DNA of 64,000 nucleotides from Clostridiales bacterium (GTDB taxonomy: Bacteria; Bacillota; Clostridia; Lachnospirales; Cellulosilyticaceae). The DNA lies in assembly GCA_019418225.1 (NCBI GenBank), contig DYCF01000008.1, positions 26,419 through 90,418 of the forward strand, given 5' to 3'. The notes under the pieces were generated by a model, which worked only from the letters and a program-made list of their open reading frames with translations, did no database searches and was not told the origin of the DNA. Of the stretch, positions 34,701 through 43,026 are shown one piece after another. The translations under genes and the position numbers were made by a program. Within the stretch, counting starts at the first letter, position 1. Each line of letters starts with the position of its first letter.

Positions 34701-37219
34701 ACACCATAGGGTACACTAACTTTTTCCTCATCTGCCTTGGTGATGAAATGATAAATAGACCAAATAGCCGCTTCTGTTGCTCCACCGAGACTTACTAGCG
34801 TTGCTTTAGGTAATAAACTATTTAAATCTTTGACCAGTGAAATAGGAATCCAATCTCCTGATAATAAAACCTTCTGAAGTTTTAAGCCTTCTGAGTTTTT
34901 CATTAAATAAGGCATGATAAGCTGCATATAAGCTGGTACAGAGTTCCATACCGTTATACCCTTTTCTAATAATAGTGAAACTAAATACTCTGGGTCTTTC
35001 ATCTTATCAGAATCAGGAAGTACCAATGTGCCACCCGCTAGAAATACACCAAATATATCATAAACAGATAAATCAAAGGCTGGATTTGCAATACCTAGTG
35101 CCTTATCTTCTTCTGTAATCTCAAACTTCTCATTAATATCCACTAATGTGTTATATACAGCGCCATGGCTCATTACAACACCCTTAGGTTTGCCTGTACT
35201 ACCTGATGTATAAATAATATAAGCTGGCTTAGTGGTATCTGTTTCCATACTTATTTTTTGCTCTTTTTTTGATACCTTTTCTACTTCACCTACTATGATT
35301 TCAGTAAGGCAACTATCTTTCCAGTCTTCTAACGAGGTCTCTGTCACAATGCCATATCGCGCACCTAACTCTTTAGCAATTGCATGTTTTTGTACCTTAG
35401 GTCTATTGTAATCAATAGGCACATAATAACCACCAGCTAAAAGTATCCCTAAGATTCCACTAATTTGAGCAAGACCTTTTTTCTCACTTATAATGACTGC
35501 CTCCCCTTTTTGAAGACCTTTTTCCAGCAATAACTTCGTATAAGCAAAGGCATATTGGGCTAAGGTTTCATAAGTATAACTTGTATCATCACATATAAGT
35601 GCCACCTGATTTCCGCGTTTTTTAACGCTTGTTAAGAAACCTTCTACAATATTGGCTTTATTAATTTCTACCTTGGTTGCATTAACTCTATCTCTTAAAC
35701 CTTGTGTTGCTTCTGGTAATGTTACAACAGTCTTTTGCTGCCATGTCTCCTTATCATTAGCTACTTTATTTAATGCTGATCTAAAAGCCTCAAACATTTC
35801 ATCTACCACATGTGGTTTAAATACACTCTCCCTTACATCCCAGCAAATTTCTAATTGCTCTCCAGATTGCCCTACCTGACAATCTATGAATACCTGAGGT
35901 GTTCTGCTTTTTTTGTAGGTTATTTGAATGAGGTCATCACTATAACCATCTAAACCTATAGTACTTGTATAAACAAAAGGTATGACAACATTTTTTCCTT
36001 CTTCTCTTCCTATCTCACGTAACACATCTATCCCTGTATAAGTTGTATGCTCCAAATCTTCCCACAGATTTTCCTGGATAGTAAGTGCCCTTTGTAAAAA
36101 TGTTTTATCCCTCTTGGTTTGCACCCCGAGAATATTTACATTGGTAAAGTCCCCAATAATATCATAAATTTGCTTATGAATATTAGGGCGTTTCATAATC
36201 GTAACACTTAAACAATACTCTTGTTTCTTAGCCCATAACCCTATAACCTCTGCATATATTGCTAAAATTAACGAAGACATTGTAAGGCCATATTCACTCG
36301 CTATATGATGCATAGCATGCCACTGTTCCTTCTCCAGTAGTAGTTGCCTATGGGTAAACATTGGCTTTTTCTCTTCCATAGCACTTATCGTTGGCAATGA
36401 TGGAGGCCCCGGTAACGTTTTAACCTTTTCTAACCAGTATGCTTTGTCTTCTCTTCGCTTTTGTACATAGGCGGTTTCATATTTTTTATTTTCATTATAT
36501 AAACACACATCACGATAAGTAATTTCTAAAGGTTCTAATGCCTCATCAGGTTTAAAGTAATAATGCATAACTTCTTTTAATAAAATAGATACACTTATTG
36601 AGTCTGCAATAAGCATATCTAATGAACAATGCATAATGCTATACAAACTCCCCTGTGTTATTCTAATTTCAAATAATGGCCACGTTTCTGTATCATAAAT
36701 TTTGTTTTCTAACGCTGCCCTGTTTTTTAATACACAAGCTTCAAATTCCTGCTGTGTCAATTCTCTTACGTCATCTACTACTATTTCCACGCCTTTTGCT
36801 TTATCAATTACCTTTTGATAGCCATTAGGTAATATTTTAGCGCGTAACATATCGTGCCTTTGAATAACTTGCTCCCAAGCATGATTCATAGCCCCTATAT
36901 CTAACTTTTCCATTTGTAATTCCACATAAATATGACAATCTGTTCCGCCATATTCATAGGCATCTGTTAACCCTACTAAAAATGAGGATTGAATCCCATT
37001 TAATAAAAATGGTTCATAACGATGGGCACAATCTGGAATCACTTCTTTACTCTCAATAGCTTTTAATGTCTTAATAATAGCCTCTTTATTTTCTTTTAAT
37101 TCATTTTTTAAAGCCTCATTCATAATGCCTATAGGACTACTAAAACGTAATTTTTCTCCCTCTGTCCATAAAAATACGCCTAACTGTTGGTATTTTCTTA
37201 GCATTTCTTTGATATCCAT
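31754..37219 (-). CDS. NRPS TubC-Cy-A(Cys)-MT-PCP-TE (PchF-like)
   Basis: 1821-residue synthetase, close to the length of PchF. Domains: TubC docking (1-53); heterocyclisation Cy (66-500) with DMLIAD (201-206) replacing the HHxxxDG of condensation domains; adenylation (525-960), whose pocket reads D-L-Y (FDLSVYD), N (VWNSVP), L-S (LLSGD), L (SLGGATE), I-W (AAIWSIY), the cysteine code; a SAM methyltransferase inserted after A8 (about 1000-1340, EVGAGTGG at 1184-1191); A10 NGK (Lys1398); PCP (Ser1456 in GGDSLL); thioesterase (1510-1815) with GHCFGG, Cys1596 in place of Ser. It adds a second Cys, cyclises and probably N-methylates it, then releases the product. Confidence 0.9.
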   Translation of the reverse strand: MDIKEMLRKYQQLGVFLWTEGEKLRFSSPIGIMNEALKNELKENKEAIIKTLKAIESKEVIPDCAHRYEPFLLNGIQSSFLVGLTDAYEYGGTDCHIYVELQMEKLDIGAMNHAWEQVIQRHDMLRAKILPNGYQKVIDKAKGVEIVVDDVRELTQQEFEACVLKNRAALENKIYDTETWPLFEIRITQGSLYSIMHCSLDMLIADSISVSILLKEVMHYYFKPDEALEPLEITYRDVCLYNENKKYETAYVQKRREDKAYWLEKVKTLPGPPSLPTISAMEEKKPMFTHRQLLLEKEQWHAMHHIASEYGLTMSSLILAIYAEVIGLWAKKQEYCLSVTIMKRPNIHKQIYDIIGDFTNVNILGVQTKRDKTFLQRALTIQENLWEDLEHTTYTGIDVLREIGREEGKNVVIPFVYTSTIGLDGYSDDLIQITYKKSRTPQVFIDCQVGQSGEQLEICWDVRESVFKPHVVDEMFEAFRSALNKVANDKETWQQKTVVTLPEATQGLRDRVNATKVEINKANIVEGFLTSVKKRGNQVALICDDTSYTYETLAQYAFAYTKLLLEKGLQKGEAVIISEKKGLAQISGILGILLAGGYYVPIDYNRPKVQKHAIAKELGARYGIVTETSLEDWKDSCLTEIIVGEVEKVSKKEQKISMETDTTKPAYIIYTSGSTGKPKGVVMSHGAVYNTLVDINEKFEITEEDKALGIANPAFDLSVYDIFGVFLAGGTLVLPDSDKMKDPEYLVSLLLEKGITVWNSVPAYMQLIMPYLMKNSEGLKLQKVLLSGDWIPISLVKDLNSLLPKATLVSLGGATEAAIWSIYHFITKADEEKVSVPYGVPLANQRFYILNSNKEQCPNGTVGDIYIAGEGLANGYFNDEELTKSKFMTNAILQERLYETGDLGRYLENGEIEFLGREDSQVKIRGHRIELGEIENVLKNCTAVDSAIVIADTLEEKEKQLHAFVVPAYESKLDYTEEKSQLEEKLTRCAEEYTAHVNGEKFKKYMSYASDFALVEIMDFFCEKGIFTQEGQINTYQEILTKIEARVEYHKLVKRWLTALSEEGFIQKVSESTSDISYKCCKVGTKAQINALRELLLSNEAEELESQISMNYFNASAENIHEVLVGNKEPQEILFPEGKTELAFGVYHNNIFSRCLNNLAVEAIVMAVDELLKEHPNHTVRIMEVGAGTGGTTDDILPHLKGKNIEYYFTDVSAFFLNKAREKYAKYPWMKYQVFDINEDFKMQGIKESSIDIILCANVLHMSVNGYDAMQVLKSIATAKGYLIIIDAVKELNSLLTSMGFLYRIDATDERGDNIFFELPHWYRNFERAQTEILFKYPAEDNFLACSYQRIFISRFNEEKVGLTDGDVFKYLKDNVQDYMMPVSIEILNQFPLTANGKVDTKALRKHLNVHKENNVLIEAPQGELEQQIEKIWREVLNVKRVINRNEAFFEIGGDSLLLAQVIGRIKEEVKEAQAMEWNTLMRILMQNSTIELFAKALESSQKETEKLDVFSVIAEGHEEPTIVLFSDGTGTLSIYNELVEQIKARVSNKIVGFSCKYDEIYLKCAEQELIEQLGVRCANHLKAFGNKKYIFIGHCFGGNIALETARNLKNIGIDNIELIMIDTKRWLTQISNEIALEKGFATILGADLHKAGYDVDNQIIDEIMKEHKAVKDKFIEQSEFLQRVKEKLGDEAMQYSIFEKDQTQRIASIYRAMPNASTHPTAFELKEFNQLYQIFKKSVRSFIDYKPQAYEGNATAFYCTENDDIFSLVPEKMYYTAELAVKGEITKVSVEGKHLTCMASPHVNTIVEVVVEKVKAAKGE

Positions 37220-37236
37220 TATTTTCTCCTTTTCTC

Positions 37237-40200
37237 TTATAATTCACCTAATATCATATCTTCCTGTATTTGCTTTTCTTCTTGCCCTTGCCCTAAATAT
37301 GCTGCTATTTTTTCAATAGTATTGTGTTCATAAATGTGCTTCATATTAATGTGATAACCCTGTTGTTCTATAATATCTTTGATTTGTATCGCTTTGAGAG
37401 AATCTCCTCCTAACTCAAAGAAGGTTTGTGTAATACCTATCTCGCTTTGTCCCAATACCTCTCTCCAGATATTTAATACAAATTTTTGAAGTGGTGTTTC
37501 TGGCTTTTTCATCTGAACCTGATGCTCACAAATAGTTGCAAATAACTTTGCCTTATCTATCTTGCCATTGTAATTAAGCGGAAAGTGGCTCATCTGAACA
37601 ATTTGCTGTGGTACCATATAATGTGGTAATTGCTCATATAAAAATGTTGACAGCCTTCCTATATCAATGTCTTCATTCGTTTCAATAAACATACATAAAC
37701 CATGTCGCATCTCGTTAGGCTGAACAATAACTCTTTCTACGCCTCTATACTTAAGTGCTACCCCTTCAATCTCACTAATTTCTATACGATAACCACTAAT
37801 TTTCACTTGCTTATCTATGCGTCCCACAATCTCTATATAGCCATCCTCATGCAACTTGCCATAGTCTCCTGTCTTATAAAGCCTTTTAAATACCTTGTGA
37901 TTGATAAAAGCAGCTTCTGTTTTTGCTATATCATTTACATACCCCTTTGCCAAAGATACACCGCCAATGTAGATTTCTCCTTTTGTATTAAAATGACAAA
38001 GCTTTTGCTGTGCATCTAACACATACATAGACTGATTAGGTAATGGATAGCCATAAGGTATGGCCTTCCAATGACTTTCAACCGTTGTAATAGGATAATA
38101 TATAGACCATATCCCTGCTTCCGTTGCGCCTCCTAAACTTATAAGATTCAAGTTTGTAAAATAACTTTTAAGTTTATCTGGCAAATTAATAGGAATGAAA
38201 TCACCACTTAATAACATGAGCCTTAAATCTATATTTTTGTACCCTTCTGAAAGAACCTTCGTTAACAGCTCTGCTATGGATGGTACCGAATTCCATACTG
38301 TAATCTTATTTTCTATTAATATCCTCTTAATATCTTGTGTATCTTTTATATCTTCTACTAATACTACTTCTGCACCCACTTGAAATGCACCAAATAAATC
38401 ATATACGGATAAATCAAAGCTTAAAGATGATAGTCCTATAAATACATCTTTTTTCGTAACCTTAAATTTTTGATTTACCCCTAAAATAGTATTCCATGCA
38501 GCAACATGTGATATTTCTACCCCTTTAGGTTCACCTGTACTCCCTGATGTAAAAATAATATAAGCCAAATCCTCTTCTTCTATATTTGCCCAAATATCTT
38601 TTATCTCTTTTAAACTTCCTATCTCACCCTTAAAGGGTGTTAGTAATATGCTACACTCACTTTTTTGCATCATAATCCTTTTTCTTTCTTCCGGAAAATC
38701 ATATGCAATAGGAACATACACTGCCCCAGCCTTTAAAATACCTAATATATTGGCAATGGTACTGATGCATTTCTCCGTACTTACACCTACCTTACAGCCT
38801 TGCCCTATGCCTTTTTCTGCTAGCTCATATGCCACCTCATTGGCTAATACATTTAGTTGTTTATAAGTTACAGACTGCCTTTTGTCTGTAAGTGCCTTCT
38901 CATTAGGATACTTTGCTACAGCCTCTTTAAAAAATGCCAGTAAGTTTCTTTCCTTTTTGTGATTATAATATTCATTATCAGTACTTGTGTTGAAATATTC
39001 CCAGGTTGCATACTCTTTATCACTTAACTGAAATATTTCATCCACCTTTTCTGTACTATTCCCCACTAATTCAATTAGACTTTTCATTTGTTCAACCATT
39101 CTACGTATAACCTTTGCATCTAATCTATCTTCAATATAGTCCCAAGTTATTATCAAGTTGCCATTGCTTTCTTCTACCTGACAATCTAATAAAACTTGTG
39201 GTGTACGACTAATGCTAAAGACCAACTCTCCAAGCCCTTCTAATTCTTTAAACAGGTCTTCCTTAAATAACATACTTGTAAATACAATTGGCATTACAGC
39301 TAAGCCTTCCATTTGCTGACTTCTAGCAATTTCTTTTATGACCTCTACACCTTCAAAACTACTATGCTTATAAGCCTCCATAAAAACATACATCAACTGT
39401 TTTGCTGCTTTCCAAAACTCAAGAGCCCTATCTTCTTCATAAACAGGTATTAATATAGATGTTGTAAAATCTCCAATTACATCTTCCATCTTATATTTCA
39501 CTTTTTCCGTTAAGGTCATATTAATAGTAAAGTTCTTCTGCTCGCTCCAATGGCCTAAAACATGTGTATACGCACAAAGAACAGCTACGGTAGGTGATAC
39601 ACCATGTCTGGTAGCTTGATCTTTTACCTTCCCCCATAACTCTTTCTTGATAGTTACCATAACTCTTTTTACTGCATTATCACCTTGCATTCCATAAGCC
39701 TCTGGAAGTACTGGTGCTAAAGGAATTTCTTTAATTTTTTCTCTCCAATACGCCCTATCCTTGATATATCTTTTGCTTGTCAGTTTATATTCTCTCTTAT
39801 CATTTACATAGCTTTCATATGACCTCGTAAACGTAGGTAATTGAGCTTGTTTGTTGTAATAATAAGCCAGAATATCCCTTATCATAACTAATAAACTATT
39901 CCCATCTGCTATTAATAAATCAAAGCTCATCAACAAATGTTTTTCTTCTTCATTTATTTTTATAAGCTTTATCTCAAATAAGGGCCACTTATCAGTTTTA
40001 AAGACTGTATTAAACATTTCTTGCCTACATTGCTGAAGCATTAAGCATTGTTCTTTTGTACTTTTATCCGAAATATCCTCTTTTAAAATACTATAATAAG
40101 GTACTTCCTGTAATATCTTTTGCTGCATCTCATTCATAATGATTGTACGTAGCATAGGATGTCTCTTTACTACATTATTAAAGGCTACTTCAAATCTTTC

Positions 40201-40335
40201 TGCATCTAGTTTTAAATTAAACTCATATAAAACCTGTGCTGACTTTCCCCCTAGTTCAAAGCTCTCATTTCGTCCTATGTAATATGCTTCTTGTATGCCT
40301 GAAAGTGGCATTATCCCTTGATGCCTCTCTATCAT
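37237..40335 (-). CDS. NRPS Cy-A(Cys)-PCP (PchE-like, no aryl carrier domain)
   Basis: 1032-residue first module. The Cy domain (8-435) has MPLSGIQEAYYIGR, RHPML, DLLIAD (139-144), GDFT and SRTPQVLLDCQ, all heterocyclisation motifs. The A domain (460-930) has pocket residues D-L-Y (641, 642, 645), N682, L709-S710 region, L732, I742 and W743, the cysteine code. The PCP (945-1015) carries Ser979. Unlike PchE there is no N-terminal ArCP, so no donor is supplied in cis to the Cy domain. The acidic C-terminal tail (QIQEDMILGEL) could bind the TubC domain of the next protein. I chose the ATG at 40335 for its GGGGGGAT site; the frame opens to 40386. Confidence 0.88.
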   Translation of the reverse strand: MIERHQGIMPLSGIQEAYYIGRNESFELGGKSAQVLYEFNLKLDAERFEVAFNNVVKRHPMLRTIIMNEMQQKILQEVPYYSILKEDISDKSTKEQCLMLQQCRQEMFNTVFKTDKWPLFEIKLIKINEEEKHLLMSFDLLIADGNSLLVMIRDILAYYYNKQAQLPTFTRSYESYVNDKREYKLTSKRYIKDRAYWREKIKEIPLAPVLPEAYGMQGDNAVKRVMVTIKKELWGKVKDQATRHGVSPTVAVLCAYTHVLGHWSEQKNFTINMTLTEKVKYKMEDVIGDFTTSILIPVYEEDRALEFWKAAKQLMYVFMEAYKHSSFEGVEVIKEIARSQQMEGLAVMPIVFTSMLFKEDLFKELEGLGELVFSISRTPQVLLDCQVEESNGNLIITWDYIEDRLDAKVIRRMVEQMKSLIELVGNSTEKVDEIFQLSDKEYATWEYFNTSTDNEYYNHKKERNLLAFFKEAVAKYPNEKALTDKRQSVTYKQLNVLANEVAYELAEKGIGQGCKVGVSTEKCISTIANILGILKAGAVYVPIAYDFPEERKRIMMQKSECSILLTPFKGEIGSLKEIKDIWANIEEEDLAYIIFTSGSTGEPKGVEISHVAAWNTILGVNQKFKVTKKDVFIGLSSLSFDLSVYDLFGAFQVGAEVVLVEDIKDTQDIKRILIENKITVWNSVPSIAELLTKVLSEGYKNIDLRLMLLSGDFIPINLPDKLKSYFTNLNLISLGGATEAGIWSIYYPITTVESHWKAIPYGYPLPNQSMYVLDAQQKLCHFNTKGEIYIGGVSLAKGYVNDIAKTEAAFINHKVFKRLYKTGDYGKLHEDGYIEIVGRIDKQVKISGYRIEISEIEGVALKYRGVERVIVQPNEMRHGLCMFIETNEDIDIGRLSTFLYEQLPHYMVPQQIVQMSHFPLNYNGKIDKAKLFATICEHQVQMKKPETPLQKFVLNIWREVLGQSEIGITQTFFELGGDSLKAIQIKDIIEQQGYHINMKHIYEHNTIEKIAAYLGQGQEEKQIQEDMILGEL

Positions 40336-40365
40336 CCTATCCCCCCTAATAAGTAATCTAAAGTG

Positions 40366-40384
40366 GATAATGAACATCATTATC
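40366..40384. promoter_or_regulatory. Near-consensus Fur box in front of the NRPS operon
   Basis: GATAATGAACATCATTATC matches the 19-bp Fur consensus GATAATGATAATCATTATC at 17 of 19 positions and is itself nearly palindromic. It lies directly downstream of the NRPS -10, over the predicted transcription start, where an iron-loaded Fur repressor would block transcription. Confidence 0.85.
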
Positions 40385-40394
40385 ATTAATTTAT

Positions 40395-40423
40395 ATATTA
40401 TTTTATTTTCTCAAAATTGTCAA
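40395..40423 (-). promoter_or_regulatory. Sigma-A promoter of the NRPS operon
   Basis: On the minus strand, TTGACA (40418-40423), a 17-bp spacer and TAATAT (40395-40400). It is the only good promoter before a tightly spaced six-gene operon. Confidence 0.75.
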
Positions 40424-40427
40424 TATA

Positions 40428-40460
40428 ATAAAAATAAGCGTCAGTTTTATACTGACGCTT
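40428..40460 (-). terminator. Terminator insulating the NRPS promoter
   Basis: Stem AAGCGTCAG/CTGACGCTT (40436-40460), followed on the minus strand by TTATT TTTATTATATT. It stops minus-strand transcripts from the chemoreceptor gene just before the NRPS -35. Confidence 0.75.
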
Positions 40461-40502
40461 CAGATTGTTGACAAATGAATTTTCCCAAAATAAACTCACA
40501 AA

Positions 40503-40660
40503 TTAAGTGAGGATTATTCAAGAAAATCTATTAAAATAGGGGTAAAAAGAGCAGTTTAGGTCCATTTTTACCTCTGTTTTCTATTTCTAGACTAGTAAAA
40601 TACTATGGAAAAGTTAATTGTCTACAGCCTGAAGCGTCAGTTTTATACTGACGCTTATTT
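40503..40660 (+). ncRNA. Candidate small RNA next to the Fur-regulated NRPS promoter
   Basis: A plus-strand promoter-like pair, TTGACA (40468-40473), 17-bp spacer and TAAACT (40491-40496), precedes a stretch with no reading frame. The stretch ends in a hairpin with the same stem as the neighbouring terminator (40632-40656) followed by a plus-strand T run. An internal hairpin (GGGGTAAAAAG with CATTTTTACCTC) is also visible. The hairpin near 40632 has no T run on the minus strand, so it serves plus-strand transcription, yet no plus-strand gene is there. A roughly 155-nt RNA is my inference. Confidence 0.3.
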
Positions 40661-42655
40661 TTAAATTTTAAATTTATTTACACGTTCTTTGTCACGTTCC
40701 ATGAATCCATGAACTTTATCTTTAATTTCTAAGATTTCTTTACTACTGTTCATTAAGTTAATTGTTGCAGCTAATATTTCTTGTGATGCTGCTGTTAATT
40801 CTTCTGAACTTGCAGATGCTGTTGCTACTTGTGTTACAATTGTATTTTTTTGAACAAGTATTGCATTAAGATTTTTACTTGCTTCGTCAATCATAGGCGA
40901 AATCTCTTCTACTGCTGTTACAATATTGGTAAATGAATCTATTGTTGTATGTATATTCTCACTACCTGCTTCTAATTCATCTTTTAGTGTCATACTTGTA
41001 CTTACCATAGACTCTGTTTTATTTAAAAGCTCATTAATTACAGTATTGATTTTTTCAGATGAATTTCTACTTTGTTCTGCTAACTTTCTAATTTCATCAG
41101 CAACTACAGAGAAGCCTTTACCTGCTTCACCTGCTCTTGCTGCTTCAATAGCTGCATTTAAAGCCAGTAAGTTAGTTTGCTCTGCAATAGAATTAATAAG
41201 TACTGTCATCTCATCAATTGTTTTCATACTTAATTTCATTTCATCAATTTCGCCTGCAAAGCTTTCAAACGATTTGTTTAAACTATTGATTGATTCTGAG
41301 AGACTATTCATATCATTACAGCTTATTTCTGCCTGTTTACTTACTTCTAATGACTTACTGTTAATCTGTAACATCTTATCACTATTTTCATTAAGGTTAT
41401 CATCTAACTCAGATAAAATGTTGCTGATATTAGATAATTCATTCGCTTGTTCTTCACAACTTTGTGTTGAACTTTCGATTGAAACATTAATATTGCCAAT
41501 CCCACTTCCAATATGATTAGTTGCTTGTGATAATGTATCGTATTGACCCATTGTCTCATCATATGAATTTTGTAAATCCGCAATCATTTTTCCTACAGAT
41601 GCTTTTGTTTCTTGAAGTGCTAAATCAATGTTTGCAATTTCATCGATAACGCTATGTGTTTTTTCATTTATAGTGAAATCTCCTGAAGCCATTTGATTAA
41701 CTTCTTCTTGTACAACTGTAAGTCTTCTAGATAATCTAGTTGCTACTACATAACTAAGTCCGATCATCCCTAGAATCATCAGCCCCATTGAAGCCATCAT
41801 TCCAGTTTTAAATTCACTTAAACCAGAAAGCATATCTTCTAATTCCGTTGTGATTCCTACTGCCCAACCTGTTGTCTTAATCGGTGCGTATCCTAAGAAT
41901 TTTTGTGCACCATTAAATAAATACTGACCTGTGCCATTTTCTCCTGCAATCATCTTTTCTGTAATAGCTGCTAGCTCTGTATACTTTGGATCTGTTTTAG
42001 CATCCTCAATACGATTTACCTTATCAATTACTTTTTGGATATCTCTATTGATAATATTTGTACCATCTTTATCAACTACATAGGCTGTCCCTGTATTTCC
42101 AAAGCCAATACTATTTGTAATATTTGAAAATTCCTCTGCATCCTTGGAGAAGAATAAGATTTGTGTTACTTTCTCATCTTGCTTAATTGGTACAGTAATT
42201 GAGATTTGTAATCCCCCATCTGCTTTACTTACAAATGGTGCTGTTAAAAAGCTTTCTCCATTAAGTCCAGCTTTAAAGTACTCTCTATCTGAAACATCTA
42301 CAATCTCACCATTGATTGTTACACAATTCCCTTGTAAATCAATTAATGCAGCTTTTTTATAGCCTTGTTTTTCTACTACATCTCTTAAATAATTTAATTT
42401 TTCTTCTTGAGGCATTTGTGAATCTCGTAATATAGGCGCCTCAGCTACCATTTCAATATTTTTGATTTCTAAGTCTATAATTTTACTTATATTATTACCT
42501 ACTTCTAAAGCAAAGTTAGATAGTAATAACCCTGAATTTCTTATAAGGGCTTTCTCCGCTAATTTTATTCCGCCACCTAAGCTGACTGCTGCAAATATTA
42601 AAATAATACTCACATACTTAATAATCAGCTGTTTTCTTATGCTTAATTTCCTCAT
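40661..42655 (-). CDS. Methyl-accepting chemotaxis protein with Cache sensor domain
   Basis: Membrane chemoreceptor, about 664 residues. Membrane helix (about 10-35), extracellular dCache-type sensor domain (about 36-285), second membrane helix (about 285-310), HAMP (about 310-365) and cytoplasmic signalling domain with the hairpin tip EQTNLLALNAAIEAARAGE. The ATG at 42655 is chosen because GGGAGGACAT directly precedes it; the frame is open to 42718. Divergent from a pectate lyase gene, so sensing plant-derived sugars or acids is a reasonable guess, but the ligand is unknown. Confidence 0.88.
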   Translation of the reverse strand: MRKLSIRKQLIIKYVSIILIFAAVSLGGGIKLAEKALIRNSGLLLSNFALEVGNNISKIIDLEIKNIEMVAEAPILRDSQMPQEEKLNYLRDVVEKQGYKKAALIDLQGNCVTINGEIVDVSDREYFKAGLNGESFLTAPFVSKADGGLQISITVPIKQDEKVTQILFFSKDAEEFSNITNSIGFGNTGTAYVVDKDGTNIINRDIQKVIDKVNRIEDAKTDPKYTELAAITEKMIAGENGTGQYLFNGAQKFLGYAPIKTTGWAVGITTELEDMLSGLSEFKTGMMASMGLMILGMIGLSYVVATRLSRRLTVVQEEVNQMASGDFTINEKTHSVIDEIANIDLALQETKASVGKMIADLQNSYDETMGQYDTLSQATNHIGSGIGNINVSIESSTQSCEEQANELSNISNILSELDDNLNENSDKMLQINSKSLEVSKQAEISCNDMNSLSESINSLNKSFESFAGEIDEMKLSMKTIDEMTVLINSIAEQTNLLALNAAIEAARAGEAGKGFSVVADEIRKLAEQSRNSSEKINTVINELLNKTESMVSTSMTLKDELEAGSENIHTTIDSFTNIVTAVEEISPMIDEASKNLNAILVQKNTIVTQVATASASSEELTAASQEILAATINLMNSSKEILEIKDKVHGFMERDKERVNKFKI

Positions 42656-42897
42656 ATGTCCTCCCTGACTGTCTAGTCCAATTTTATGTTTTCTTTTAGC
42701 GCTCATATTGCCCTTCAATATATCGGCTATTTTCCTTTTTTTATCCAGTTATTTTTACTTGTACATTTTCACCATATTTTTCTTGAATTCTTCAATATAT
42801 ATTAATTATTTTTTTACTACCCACCATGTAGTTTCTACATTTCATACATTATTTTTATACAACTTAATACAATTATACTCATTTTTCATTATGCTTA

Positions 42898-42926
42898 TTG
42901 ACAAATTTATAAATTTTTGTGATAAT
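42898..42926 (+). promoter_or_regulatory. Promoter of the pectate lyase gene
   Basis: TTGACA (42898-42903), 17-bp spacer and GATAAT (42921-42926), about 100 bases before the ATG. The rest of 42656-43026 is AT-rich with no gene or clear operator. Confidence 0.65.
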
Positions 42927-43026
42927 TCTATTAAATATTTAGCAATTAATTCTTCTTAAATATACCCATGCGCAATGTCTATGTTTAATTTGAAGTAATC
43001 AAATAATACTGAGGGGTGTTTTCAAT

